Shown: piece after piece, positions 12,302 to 24,943 of the stretch | Position numbering within the stretch: position 1 is the first letter of the stretch | How the letters are laid out: every line of letters begins with the position of its first letter | Assembly: GCA_947652115.1 (NCBI GenBank) | Contig: OX393561.1 | Span: 31,158,103-31,222,102, forward strand | From: Blastomussa wellsi | Lineage: Eukaryota > Cnidaria > Anthozoa > Scleractinia > Plerogyridae | Direction: 5' to 3' | Length of the DNA stretch: 64,000 nucleotides | Notes under the pieces: model-generated | Told to the model about the DNA's origin: nothing | What the model saw: the letters and a program-made list of their open reading frames with translations, nothing else | Database searches by the model: none | Position numbers and translations under genes: made by a program

Positions 12302-14559
12302 TAAGTGTACACGTGTGGCCACACATTAATTGAAACCGAGCTTTTGCGGTGGTTATCATTGGTGTTTCAATATTGGGCCTTCACGGTCAGTTGTACTGTT
12401 AAGATACTAAACCTGGCAAAACATGTTTCCCTGACGAATGAAAACACGGAATGTTTACGCCCTGTAGTTGAAGCAAATTTTGCTTTTTGGAGACAAAAAT
12501 TGACGCTGGAAACAATGTCTCTCGTACGGCAAAACTAGGAAACATTGGGGAAAAATGCGCGTGCTACGAATGTTTGTGGAAACGAATTTCATCGTCTTCG
12601 TTTTCCTAGGCCTTTACGCTTTCTAGTTGACAGGAAATTTTCGAAACTATTTCAAGGGATTGTGCACTTCATTTAGTCAACAGCCGCATCAACAAAACAT
12701 GATTAGTGACAATAAGCTCTCAATTGCGACTTCATTCAACAGACCTCTGAAAGCTAGGTTTCAGCGCCACAACTAGATTTGGTGTGAAACGGTTAAGCTT
12801 AACGAGACAAAATCTCTTTTCAGCTTTGGTTATCATATAATTTTATTTACAAGTAATTTGACAATACAAAAAGATGAGGAAATATCTAAAGTAAATATCT
12901 TTAAACAAGTGATTTGCACCACGTGTTGTGTTATTGACACCATGTAAGTAAAAGTTATTAGTTCCTGAATAGAAAACAAGGAATTATGATTGAAAAGATA
13001 TCTGTTTTATTGCCCGGTGAAGAAGTATGTAAGACAAAAGGACGCTGACAAAATGACACCTGTCAAACCACGTGTAACTAAATTCAGAACAAAACAAATT
13101 AAAATAATTATATTGGAGCCGGGCAAAGTTTTGAAACGTTTTTATCAATAGAAATTAAATAATTATTTTGATCTTATGAAATTAATTTTGGGGGGTATCT
13201 GATAAGCAGAACAGATTCTGACTGGCTTGTTTGAGGATTAAACCTCGAGACTTTATATCAGTAAAAGATTATTTTTTTTTTAATTACAGGATGCTGCAAA
13301 ATTTTAAATGGTTTAGGATGGAGTTGTTTTCCCCATGCAATGACTTTCGGAACAAAAGGCAAGCCATGTCATCTTAAACATTAAATCAATATGACACAAG
13401 CACTTAACCCCATCAAAATAATAAATCTCTTGAACAATAATCAAGAATTTTTATCTCTATTGCTATTATCAGTGAACTATCCGAGACCTATGGCGATTGA
13501 GTTAACAGATTAAAACAGTACTGTGCCAATAAAAATCACCTATATAGAGAAGAAAACGACGGTATCGAGAAATCATTTCTATCTGAAAGTAAACTTTTTT
13601 CAAAATATAACCACCATGTTAATTCATGAAGGATTGTATGTTGATTCGACCGGATTGAAGCGGGCTTGTCGCTCGGTGCTACACGTGTGAGCGTGTTTTT
13701 GAATGGGTTCCCGCAGCCGGCCTAATACAACACTGATGTCAGTTTATATACGAGTCTATACATCTGCCCTTTAGGTCGACCAAAGCCTGCTTTTAATTTT
13801 CTACAAAAATACAGGTGGATAGCGGGGCAGGTATCATACACGCTAAACCGACACAGGTGGTTTCCTTTCTCTCGCTTTCTCTTTGTTAAACAAGTCTGTT
13901 GAGGCATGTAAACATTGTAAAGCGAGACATTGGGCTTCAAGGAGTGATATGGAACTCGTGCTTTGTCAGTCAGGTGTATCCCAGATGTTGTTTGTCCATT
14001 TGGTCTCGCAACCCGCAAATGTTCTTAGTCTGCGCGCCAGCAGGCGTTCAAAGGGGGCCGCAGGCAGGAGGAAGAACGAGAAGAAAACGAGATTTTAAAC
14101 AACGCATGCATGACTATTGTTATGTTTAAAGTGTGCGAGAATTTCTATCAAAGAAAGGAAGATTAGTTAAATATCTGTAAAGTGGACATAACCCTCGAAT
14201 TTCACTCTGCGGTGCTAAATAAACTTAACTTTCCGTAACAAAATTCGCTAAAATATCTAGAATGATACAAATACAACTTTCGAAGTCACGTTTAAGCTTA
14301 GTAGCAGCACTCATAAACTACAATATTATAATGCTTCACCTTAAAAAGACAAAATTAAAGTGTCTTTTGCGTCATCCGGTCCGCACACTAAAAATTTCCC
14401 GGAAGTAAGGAATTCCCTTTACTGATACTTTCCTGTCCCGTATGGGTATGAATATCGGATACAAGCCCACGTACCGGTAAAGCAATTAAATATAACAAAA
14501 GTACCCGAGAAGAATGAAAGTTTTCTTTCGTAATTCTTTTCACCAATCTTAGCCTTCCT

Positions 14560-14710
14560 TATAATTTGGTTTTATCAACTGGGTTGATAATGTCAATTGG
14601 CCACCGTAAAGAGATTCAAGAGCTGACGTTTCGAGCGTTAGCCCTTCGTCGGAGCGAATCGCCACAGTTTCTTTAGAAACTTACCCCCTCCATTCATTAG
14701 TAGTAACAAT
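14560..14710 (-). mobile_element. Penelope-like element terminal fragment carrying a hammerhead motif
   Basis: This shares long stretches with 49060-49300: a small palindrome around TTATCAACTGGGTTGATAA, then TTGGCCACCGTAAAGAGA, the hammerhead segment, and CACAGTTTCTTTAGAAACTT. Hammerheads in this setting are known from the terminal repeats of Penelope-like retroelements. No reverse transcriptase or GIY-YIG endonuclease is present here, so this is a terminal remnant. Confidence 0.6.
14613..14660 (-). ncRNA. Hammerhead ribozyme-like motif, type I with minimal stem III (core substitution)
   Basis: Read on the minus strand: stem I 5' side GATTCGCT, core CCGACGA, stem II GGGC/GCTC with loop TAAC, core GAAA, one-pair stem III, cleavage triplet GTC, and stem I 3' side AGC plus GAATC across an internal loop. 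All stems pair. The canonical core is CUGANGA, so the U at position 4 is C here, which should weaken or abolish cleavage. The second copy at 49124-49171 has the same change, so it predates the separation of the two copies. Confidence 0.7.
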
Positions 14711-17700
14711 ATTTAATCAGGAAACTCTATCACAAATGTGGTTTTCATAGAGGTCCTATGACTAAAAAATAAATGTGTACAAATAAAATATAATACATAT
14801 TTCATAACAATTTAGAAATCACAAGAATTAATAAAAATAGAAGAATAATAAAAGGTTAAAAATTGAAAAAGCTAAAAGGAAGACAACAAATTTCTCTTAA
14901 AAATTACCAAGCCTTCCTTAGTTTTTTATCGATTATGAAAGCGTTTGTTGTTTCTACCTGCTACGTAATGGTGCGTGCATTTTGAAATATTTATTCTTCA
15001 AATTCGTCATTTGCAACTCGTCTCAATCTTTCCCATCCTTGTTCCTTTTTGGTTTAGTATCACCTCTTTGATGTTTTTCGTACTTAGTAAACTATTATGA
15101 GGTTTCCTTCATTTCAAGACTTTGGTTCGTCGCAAAAATGACTTTAAACATCGTGACGGAGGCTAGAAGCGCTGAGATTTCAGCTCGTTCACGATTACAT
15201 GACGAAAGTTTTCAGCTCTGGCTGAAATCGATTGTTGGTGGGCTGACACTCGCCATATAATCAGACCCTTAGTTTGCTTTTACGACTTCTTTTTAACACA
15301 TGTGGACTCTTTGTTTGTAACGGGCCCGCTGTCGGCGACACATGTTTTTAAGACTTGACGGGAAAATCAGCATCAAACATTCCTGAAGTTGCTGAGGAGT
15401 CATTCAGTGCTGTGATACTCACACATGCCACAGGTGCAAAGAGGAACCTTTTCGGAAATACATCAGATGCAAATACATTCCTTTTTTATTCATGCTACGT
15501 GTTCTCAATTGAATAAAACACAACGCGGTGTGCTCGTGTGCAGCCCACGCGAGTTTTTGAGGCATTTCAGTCACCGTGGTTTCAGCGGAACATATTATTT
15601 CCATGTGATAAAAGCCCGAACAGTCTGTAACTGTTGGTACCAAGCTCTTATACCACTACTTACGTGTTTAATCAACTATCACTCAGTATGAAGAAGTCTA
15701 AAAAACCTCACAGTATTCAGATAAGCCTGGCAGTCCGGCGCTGTGGGCGCCTTAGTAGATAGAGACCATAATCTAATTTCTCTTAAGCTTTCATTGCAAT
15801 ATCAAGGAAAGAGGTCCTGAGAACTGAGCAACTGACCTCTCCCTCTGCGGACACAAAGAACAGAAGACTAGCCACTCAAGACGAGTTTGACCAGGATACT
15901 TGTTCAAGACATTTTAGTGAAAAGTATGACTGCTAATTTTTTGCGAGAGAGCTGAAATCTAACCTTTCTCACTGCGAGCAGCCGACGAGAAACTTGTATC
16001 AGTCGAAGAGACACTGTAATGGTGGTTTAAAATCATTTGCCCCCTTGCCATGCCTACAAGTTGGTCTGATTCAACGACGTTATTTTAGGATGGCCACGCC
16101 GACACACGGAGGCCTTACTTGTCAAAAATGCAAAGTCACTAACAGGGTCATATTGAATTTGCTTGTTGTAATATTATTGGGTTAACAGAAGTACCGTGAC
16201 AATTAATCACAAATTAGCTATCAGCTAGGCACCACAATTTCCTTGACAATACTTTGCATATTCTTTTGAGCCTTCATCGTTACGTTTTTCATTCACGTTA
16301 AACAACTTTTTGACATTGATCTTGTAGTTTAGTCGTTTTCCAAACTTCTAAGCCAATCAAAGCGTCAAAAATGTGTGCATGCAATTTTGACAATGTCCGG
16401 TGTGCTCTTCGAAGTCTCGCGCCATTTGTAAAATACAATCGGCGACACTTTGTTGAAGCAATCATGACATAAAAAAGAGACCTTTAATTTCCAGTTCGCA
16501 AACAGAAATATAGTAAACGACGCATTATTGATTTTTTGTTCAAACAATTAACACAGTAACAGTTTAGAAGTCCAATTTTCCATAACTCGGACGAACGCCT
16601 TCTGGAGCAGACTAATTTGAATTTATTTGTTGATTTTCTTGGCATCAATATTGCATTTGATTATGATGTCGACGATAAGGAAGTTCACGACTGAATTTTC
16701 ATTGCAACTGCAAACGCTTAAAACATGTGCGCCAACAAGGAAAACAAGATCGTGATCAGTCTTCAACTAATCTTTTGTAGAATATTTTCAAGAATAAAAT
16801 GTAGTTACTAGTTACAACTTTGGCACAAAGTTGTTGAAAAAATATATAAATATATAAAAATATATAGTAAAAGGAAATTCTAGTTTGTAATAATGAAAAC
16901 TATAATGTGTTATCTATAACTCACGTTAGTAAGCGACATCTGTTCAAAATAAGCTAAAATATTCTAATCGTTATAAAAATTAAGGATTATTTATTTATGA
17001 CAGCAAAGCGTTTTCTTTTTCGTGTTAAATTAAAAGAAACCAATTTGTACAACGAATTTTTAAAAATAGAATTTGTGATATTTTTCCGCAAACGAATCAG
17101 CTCAATTGACATTGCATATTTACAACACGTTTTTCGCTCGTTGGAAACCAGTTTTCGGGCGGATTGTAAAAAAAATATTTCTACATGGAAACCTTAATTA
17201 AATATAGCAGTTTAAAAGATGATAGTAACAACCCACCCTCAGTCGCTATCAAAGGAAAAGGTAAATGAATTACTTGTTTACATATTTCGCTAAAAATACG
17301 AAATATTCCAGCATCGTTTATAACGCGAAACGGAGGAACTCGAATATACGCCGGAAACTGAGGAACTCGAATCGAACCATCGCAAATTTCTATGACAACG
17401 TGACTGACAGTTTCGGGAGCGTTTCTATGGGTTCGCGCCTCTTGCAAAGCACGGTATATTTCAGACAGACTGTGCTGCGTTTGTTCAGGCGTCCTCATGG
17501 AATATATTCAGCTGCTTCACTGCATTTTCGGAAGCAAAATCTTATTCATTAACAAACGCACGATGTTCAGAAAGATTTTCAATTCAGTCACCAGGCAATT
17601 TTGTCAGGATCAAAGGCATGACAAAGGGAGAAAAAGACGGACAGGTAGCGCTCAGTTCGTAACAGATATCACCTTTCTAAACAGGGTAGCTACGAAGTGA

Positions 17701-19002
17701 CAATCCGTTGCTTGGAAACTGCATTTTTGCGCGGACTAAGCGTTTCGTGGGAAACTGCTTTTAAGGGTTTTAATAATAAGAGGAAACATCATGTATCTTG
17801 GAAACATTATGACAAGCGATTCTAATTATGTATAACTAAGAGGCAGAAGGAAAAAACTATAATGGAGAAAAATAAAAGAAAACCAAACAACGTGAGAACA
17901 CTTAGAGCTTCATAAGTCTGGAAACTGGTTTCCCTTGGATCGGAAAACCATAGAATTTCGCTGGATTAGATTTTAAGATACGAAATAAATCAATAGTTTA
18001 ATTTGTGAGACGGATTTGGATTTGTAAAAGCGAAAGCTGTATTCATTAAAACTGTTCGCTCGAGTATTTTTGTCGCGTGTGCCATTAATCAAAATCGGCT
18101 TTGGAACACAGTACGTCCGGTTTAAAACAAAAAAATCATTCACTCCGTTGGAAATTGTTCGATTCATAGCGCTGATTACCGTTGGAATATATTCCGTGTC
18201 ATTTCGAATTCTATAAAATGAAATGTGGTGCGAAGGTTGTCCGTCACGATAAAACATTTCAGTCAAAAGGCGACAAATTAAACCGCTTTTCAGCGACTTA
18301 AATTACGCTTAATAGTCAGTCATATTGAAGTGTCTAACAAGCTGCAGAGAAAAATATGACTGAGCGCTTTGAAAAATCCAAGGTTTTCTTGGGGTCACAG
18401 TTTGCGAACACATGCCAACTTCAGAATTAAATTTATAACTGGTGACCTAGATAAATAATACACTATTCGCCACTTGGATTAAATCGCCATGAAATTGAAC
18501 TGAATTTGTTTTTCTCACTTGCACATCTTGACTCTTCAGCAGACGAGTCAAATTTGGCTTCTTTCAAAGAAATTGTAATTTAAAGCCACGAACTACCATC
18601 TTGTATTGCAATAAAATCTTGTGAACATTATCCCTTGCGAGCGCATTTTTCCTCTCAATAAGTTCTTTTATGTACAAAGTGAACCACGCAGACGATCGAT
18701 GCGAGAATTTCTTTTCTCATTTTTCTGTACTTATCAAAAGTACCACCAACATAATATTTTGAATCCAAACCAATGCTGTATTGTCCCTACCTTCCAGAAT
18801 CCCCTTTACAATGAATTTTCTAGCCACAAAGAAATCTTGCTCTAGAATTAGGAGTTTTCCATAGCTCATTGTGCCATAACCTTTTCAAAACATCTGAATA
18901 ATACAAGCTAGATACAAAAAACTAAAGGAAGTCTTTAAAATGGAAAATATAGACGCCTACACGAAAAGCTTGAGGAGAATTAAAGTAAAACATTAAACTT
19001 AC

Positions 19003-19051
19003 ATGATCTTCTCTGGCCGGGGTAAATCTTGGAAATATCGCTTTCCAGCAT
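19003..19051 (-). CDS. CBFA2T: Candidate first coding exon of CBFA2T/MTG
   Basis: A minus-strand ATG at 19051-19049 opens 16 codons (MLESDISKIYPGQRRS) plus one base, then a strong GTAAGT donor at 19002. The one-base phase exactly matches the two bases left open at the start of the exon at 518-867, and joining them gives a Tyr codon. The exon sits just below a GC- and CpG-richer stretch, as expected near a promoter. Against it: the peptide is short, I cannot confirm it in the family, the reading frame is still open upstream, and the intron would be 18 kb. Confidence 0.5.
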
Positions 19052-19460
19052 GGTAGGGCGTTTTCGAACACGTATCAAGTGAAGTCGGTGTTTAGCGGGT
19101 AACATTCGTTGTTCAAACGTGAGATCTCTCGCTCATACCACTCACGCGCGTCTTCGGGCTAGCTAGTATTCGCGACGGTCAAGCTGGTCGCGGTCGCCGC
19201 AGCAGCGCAAGTTTACGACGTCAAAACCAACTCTCGATCACAGTATGTCGCAGGTGTTCAATGAAATAAATGCATTCACAAAAACGCATATTTGTTTACA
19301 TGTGGCGGGCGGGCAAATATCCACTATTACCCCGTCTTGATTGTTAAATCCAAGATGCGATTAGTTCCTTCAGCGAGCTTGAGTGGTCACGTGACTGCTG
19401 ACAGGTGCGTACTCGCGCGCGGGAAAAAAACCTCGAAAAGAACCAATCGACTCACGCTCG
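19052..19460 (-). promoter_or_regulatory. Putative promoter / 5' region of CBFA2T/MTG
   Basis: This stretch is richer in GC and CpG than its surroundings, for example CGCGACGG and GGTCGCGGTCGCCGC between 19170 and 19200. It carries a CCAAT box (AACCAATCG) at 19443-19447. It lies directly upstream of the candidate first exon. No TATA box was identified, and the transcription start cannot be placed from sequence alone. Confidence 0.35.
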
Positions 19461-21331
19461 CGTTTTTCCACCGTAATTACATTGACAGCTCATCCGAAAA
19501 CTAACATCAATTAAAAAAATCGTAAAATCTTTCTGTAGGCAATTATTTAAGAGAACTTGTAGTCTTTGTGGCAAGTTTATTTGGCCGAAGACAAAGTCAG
19601 CGAGTTGAAAGACAGGAAGCCGCCAATAAAAGAGTGGATTTCTAACTTAAGACGAGCTCGGAACACGCGAATATCGCACCTTATGGCGATAATTGTAACT
19701 TTCAGCATTAATCAATATTCCAAGGTATAATTAATGAAGTTAGAGGGCAGGTGTAGGTTTTCTTCCTCAGCTGACTTGAGAGGAGAAAACCTCGTGGCGG
19801 ACAAAAATTCGGCAGGTGATGCCATAGGCGATTGTACAACAAACTAATAAAAAGATTGAAAAAAACGATCAATTCACTTTCTCTTCGATTGGAACGTTTT
19901 AAACACCGTATATACTTGGGCGCTGTTTTGGTAGCTTTTTATTCCACTCTGTTTTTGTGACGGCTTAAAAAAGAAATCGATATAGATGGTTAAATTAATT
20001 GCAAAGTTTCTAGCATTTGCCTGTTTGGCTTAATTGGTTAGAAAACCTCATGATGGTTTTTTTTTTCTCAAGAACAGTTGATGGCGCTTGAGTAATTGCC
20101 CTTTTTATGGCTCGGTAGGAAGCCAAAAGTCAATTTCCTCCGTAGCTTCTCCACCGTGTTTTTAGAGCCTTTCGCTTCGTCGTTATCGGCATGTTATTTT
20201 CACGACGACATCTTAATTGCGCTTCCCAGCGAATTTGTGAAAACTTTGTGCAGCGCGCTAAGAAACAAAAAAACATATTAATACAAAAACACTATGAATT
20301 CATCCATTTTCGAGAGGTTTCCTCGATGTAATTACAGCACGGGAAAACATAAATATAACAAATTGCTATTACCTTGATGTGTTGTTTGCAATTGGATCAG
20401 AGTCGGTACATTGCAATTTAATTCAAGAACTCAACTGCTTTCTGCTTTCAATCGAAATTGCTTTTTCGTGAAAGCGGAAGATTCGCTGACATGAAAATCA
20501 GTTAAATTACAAATGTTGCAAGCGTTGCCTTGCATAAATATTCAGTGCATTAGACAAACAATCTAAATCAAAAACCTAACACGATTATTGTACTTCTTGA
20601 TAAAAAAAAAACGAGGAACTGAATTGTTAATTTTTTAAAAAATCTATTCATGGTAAGGCACTCTGGGGCATGTGAAAACCTGTCCACGCAAAAAGTATTG
20701 AATGCGTACAGCAGCTTACAGTAATGCGTCATACACGCGTTTGGTTAGGGCGTGTAAAGTTTAGAAAAGGTTTAATTGCGAGTAAAAACAGGCTTCATTC
20801 AGCTTTATTTGATGCTAAAAATGGTGACAATTATTTAAGTTTGGACTCATATTAACTGTTAAATAGTACTTTAAACCGGTGAATAGATTTTTAACTGAAG
20901 GAAAAAAGGGTTTTATTTCATTATTCTTTAAATGTAAGAAATGCATATGTAATCCCGGGAATTTTCACGGAAGTGCTTTATTCTTAATTGTTTCAGTTGA
21001 TCGCTATACTTCATGAATACGATTAAAAATCAACACAAAATTAATCCCAACAGCCTCATGATCGAGAAGTCATGCGTTTTCTGTAATTTAATTTCGAGCA
21101 AATAAGGTCATCAAATCTGAGAAAAAAGACAATTGAAAAGTAACTGACATATCGTGGGAGTCTCGAACAAGATTTCAGAAAGCAATATACCTCTCACAAA
21201 TAATTTCATCCTATCTCAAAGTTAATTTTCCGCGAATTTTTCGGTTTTGGGCTTTTTCGCTTTTGGTGAAGTCCAGGAAATACGAGAGGGCCAAAATGAA
21301 TAGAAAAGCTTTGTAGCGGAGAGAATAAGAG

Positions 21332-21490
21332 AGCATTCGATTCCTTTGGAAACCGGATTTTACAATAAAACACAAAATCCAAAAATGGTTTTTGCCGGAT
21401 TTTAAAATCCGTTTTTTTGGATTTCGTGCTTTACTGGGAAATCCGAAATGCGTATTTTAAAATCCAAATCCAGGTTTCCCAATCGAATAC
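21332..21490. mobile_element. Foldback/MITE with CATTCGATT...AATCGAATA ends
   Basis: The left end reads GCATTCGATTCC then GGAAACCGGATTTT; the right end reads AAATCCAGGTTTCCC then AATCGAATAC. These are inverted, with a GGATTTTAAAATCC palindrome inside. There is no ORF. The superfamily is uncertain because no clean target duplication was identified. Confidence 0.6.
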
Positions 21491-21647
21491 ATCCTAAATC
21501 AACAAATTGTAATTATATACACCCCATTTCAGCCTTCCATTGAAAGTTTTAAGTCATGTTTAAAATATACTGAGACCGAATAAAAGACAATGTCTGTACG
21601 TATATGGGTAAGAAAATTTAAATAACACCAATAAATTCTGTAGATAA

Positions 21648-22160
21648 CTCATTGGCACCCGTGCTGGCCAGAACCGGCCATCACGAACATTGCTCTTTGT
21701 ACTGCTTTGACGTCATCATCTTTTACCAAAAAAGGCATCACTCATACTTATATCTGCAGGGGGGAAAGATCTTTTCAATGACCCAGATCAGAGCGACAGA
21801 GTCCATTAAGCGTGAAATACACACGGAAATGCTTAGAAATTTGAGTGAAAAACTCGGAGGAAAGATTGCTTTGACTACCCTTGGCTAATCCATGGCGAGA
21901 ATTTCCTGTTTGAATGATGCTTTCTCGGGAATTTTTGGACTGAAGGCATGTGCAGTAGACGGCCAGCAACTGCAGCAAAACGATAAGAAAGAGGGAAAAA
22001 GGAAAAGCGAAAAAAATTGTCATAAAACACGACGCTCGTGGAAAGACAGGCATGTTTTTATGTTGCAAAGGAAGTTTTGAGTATCAGTTTGGAAGCAGAT
22101 TTAATTCACAACTGACCATAAAATATCACAAATTTCCAAAAATCTCCGGGCGCCAATGGG
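21648..22160. mobile_element. MITE family D, copy 1 (CCCATTGGC ends, TTAA-type)
   Basis: Inverted ends CTCATTGGCACC and GGCGCCAATGGG, the latter followed by TTAA. The internal sequence matches the copies at 53739-54363 and 58929-59511, for example the phrases TTTTTGGACTGAAGGC and ACCCAGATCAGAGC in one orientation or the other. The left flank is ATAA rather than TTAA, so one site has decayed. Short ORFs inside are not coding. Confidence 0.75.
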
Positions 22161-22301
22161 TTAATTTATAAAAATTAAAGAAATAAAATGTAAGTAGGGC
22201 AAATCACTTCGCACCGGACTGCATGAACCACGGAGAGACATGAAAAACGGCAGATTTCACCGTGATCGCGGGAAAGATCACATGAACACAAGGCGAAAAC
22301 C

Positions 22302-22431
22302 GTCAGCATGATATGTGAACATTTTTGGAGAAAATGGTAAGACCCATACATCGAACTACAGATTAAGTCAGCATGATATGTGAACATTTTTGGAGAAAAT
22401 GGTAAGACCCATACATCGAACTACAGATTAA
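22302..22431. repeat. Exact 65-bp tandem duplication
   Basis: Positions 22302-22366 and 22367-22431 are identical over 65 bases, both starting GTCAGCATGATATG and ending CTACAGATTAA, with no spacer. Complete identity points to a recent duplication (or an assembly artefact). Confidence 0.95.
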
Positions 22432-23497
22432 TTCTCTGCATTTTCGTTTGGAAAACGATTCTCATTTTATAGCAAATCTGTGCAACAATGGTAAGGAGAG
22501 ATTCGAGTTTGATCTTCGAACTGAAACAGATACTAACCCAATTGATAAAGGTAATCAAAAATAGAAACGTCAAATGAGGATTTCTGAATGGGGATGCATG
22601 TAAATTTATGCAGGTGAATTCTATCCTATACAAAACAGTCATCAAAGCGAATGAGATCCCGATGGAAAACAATGTGCTTTGGGCTGAATTGAATCTGCGT
22701 CGCTTACCTTGCAAGTTTTTAAACAATACCACTACAAACTTCAACATCAAATACTATTCAATCTACCTTTGTATTTAGCTTACCTTTAGTTTCCAGGAGT
22801 GCTGTATTATTGAACTGGAGTACGATGTATGAAATTGTAAAATTTCAAAAACTTCATGCCATTGTCTCGGTTCTTTAAGTAAGGGAAACAGGCACGAAAA
22901 TAGTATTAGAGTGTAAATTGATAAAAATACCCATGTAAAAAGCAATGTAAAAGGTCTTTTTATCTGAAGCGCACATACCAACCATAAAGGTCCATAAATA
23001 AAATGAATTGAAGTTTTGCGGACCTTTGACAAACTTTTGCAAACTGTTTTCTCACAAATGCTGACGAAGGCAGAAGCTTAGCAACCATGCAAACAAACGC
23101 AGATTTGGCGCGCGCTGAAGGTATTTTTTCAGTTGACCGCTGACCAGATAATGGTTTCCCATTGTATCGCGGGCACAGGTTCGAATTTTTGGTTGATTTT
23201 CGCCATCCTCGGGGGAATTTATGTGATTTTTGTTGACAATTCTGATTTTTTTCGGTAACGAAATCTTTCTTGAGGAGTTGCGTACGCTATAATTCTCACT
23301 GATTTAGATTACTTTCTCAACAAAAACTATGGAGCTCCGCCTTTAGGCTTGGCTAAATCTATATATTAAATCTTATAATTTCCATACCTACAAATGATGA
23401 CATCTCCCTTTGGTTTGCTTCCTTAGGACACAGGAAGTAGAATGTTTAGTATTCTCTGGGATCCTGCATTCTGATTCTAGTCAGCGCTGAATTTAAT

Positions 23498-23667
23498 AAG
23501 CGTGTGTCTTGTAATTTAATCATGAATTTCGTTACCCTGTTGGGTAGAATTTCGTCATCACATTGTCAAAAAAGTATGGGCCCCACGAAGCGATAGCCCA
23601 GTGGGATCTGCAGTTTTTTTGACAGTGTGATGAAGAAATTCATGATTAAATTACAGACACACGCTTA
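23498..23667. mobile_element. 170-bp foldback element with TAAGCGTGTGTC ends
   Basis: Inverted ends of about 35 bp: TAAGCGTGTGTCTTGTAA at the left, and TTACAGACACACGCTTA at the right. The pairing continues inside through TTTAATCATGAATTTC and CATCACATTGTCAAAAAA. There is no ORF. The element is probably a MITE; the superfamily was not determined. Confidence 0.8.
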
Positions 23668-24400
23668 AAAATAACATCAATTTGTTTTTTCCCATAACAA
23701 AAACGAAGCAAAATGGATTGACATTGAAACAGACCCGTAGGGAGGCGTGTGCGACGGGTGCGACCGCACCCCCCCCCCCCCCCCTTCCCCACGAGCCTTG
23801 GAAGTCCGCTCATTGTGAAAAAAATTATCAAAGTAAATAATAAAAAATACATAAACGAAAATGGTATTTCTGTACTTTGACTATTTACATTTAATCCTTT
23901 GGGTTGAAGGTACACCATTTGTAGATATGTGTGGTATATGTTGGACCAAATTGTGTGATTCTAGGTTAATTTCAACAATACATTCTACCTAATGTCCTTC
24001 AATGTCCAACCGTTCGAAGTGCAATTAATATTCCCAGGCGCTATTAAAAAGAGAGGAGACAAGGTACTTGTTAGGCTCGGAACACGGCACTTGATATTGG
24101 AATGTAGTTCCTTGACGAATCCGTAATAAAATGGGGCGAAGAGAAGAAAACGAGAAGAAGAGAAAGGCGGCAGCCAGATCATGTTAATCCATGGAAATTT
24201 TGTCCGTAAAATGCCACGCACAGAAGCAAATGAAATCGTTGGTAGCGATGAACTTCCAGCGGCTGAAGATGCTTCTCAGCAAATCCCACATACAAGTGAA
24301 AACATACGGGGTAAGCTTAAGCTTAAGCTTGAGCTCTCAAGTCTCACGCTCAATCTTACGCTGTCACGCTAAAACTATTAGTTCTTACTGCTTTAGTTAA

Positions 24401-24943
24401 AGTGTCTATACGGCCAAAAGCGATTGTTTTGGATTTGGTATCTCTTGAATGCGTAGAAAACTGTTCCGAAAATTTTTTTTCGATTCCGTCACTTTTCACC
24501 CCAAAATCAAGCTTTAAATTTCTCGCCTTGGCCACGCCCAATGAAATTGACCGCGTGATCGAAAATTGGTGATGAATGACGTCACTTCACGCAATTCCTT
24601 TCTTTGAGTCAGCAGAATTTTAACACCTCACAACAACACAGCTATCAGACATATTATTCGGATGAAATCACCTTCAATTAATTATATATATGAATTAACA
24701 GTGAAATGAACTGAAAGGAAGATTTGACGATTCCTGACTTGACGTCACGGCTCGTTCTAGAACCAGGACTCTTTTTTAGTAGCAACTCCCGGTCATCTTC
24801 ATTGGGCGTGGCCGACGCGGGAACTTTATAGCTCTATTTTGTGGCAAAAAAGTTGCGGAATCCAAAAAAATAAAATTGGTATACTTGCTTATGCAATATA
24901 AAGATACCAAAAGCATAAAAACCCTGCAGGCCATACAGACCCT
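24401..24943. mobile_element. MITE family C, copy 1, TTAA target duplication
   Basis: The element is flanked by TTAA on both sides (24397-24400 and 24944-24947). Ends: AGTGTCTATACGGCC and GGCCATACAGACCCT. The interior contains GGCCACGCCCAATGA and TGACGTCA-type motifs that recur in inverted orientation at 52920-53475. A TTAA duplication is the hallmark of piggyBac-class transposition; no transposase is encoded here. Confidence 0.8.

Larger units (their letters stand above)
868..19002 (-). other. Long first intron of the CBFA2T/MTG gene (about 18 kb)
   Basis: The intron runs between the proposed first exon and the TAFH exon. I found no conserved protein exon in it. Recognisable contents are listed separately: a TATG microsatellite, a LINE tail, a PIF/Harbinger-type MITE and a Penelope-like terminus with a hammerhead. 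The stretches 3131-12165, 12302-14560 and 14720-19002 are AT-rich and only short chance-like ORFs were seen. Two minus-strand ORFs at 17181-17498 and 17973-18266 are the longest and are discussed as a finding. GC-richer patches near 4900-5330 and 5900-5960 could be enhancers or alternative promoters, but nothing proves it. Confidence 0.5.
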
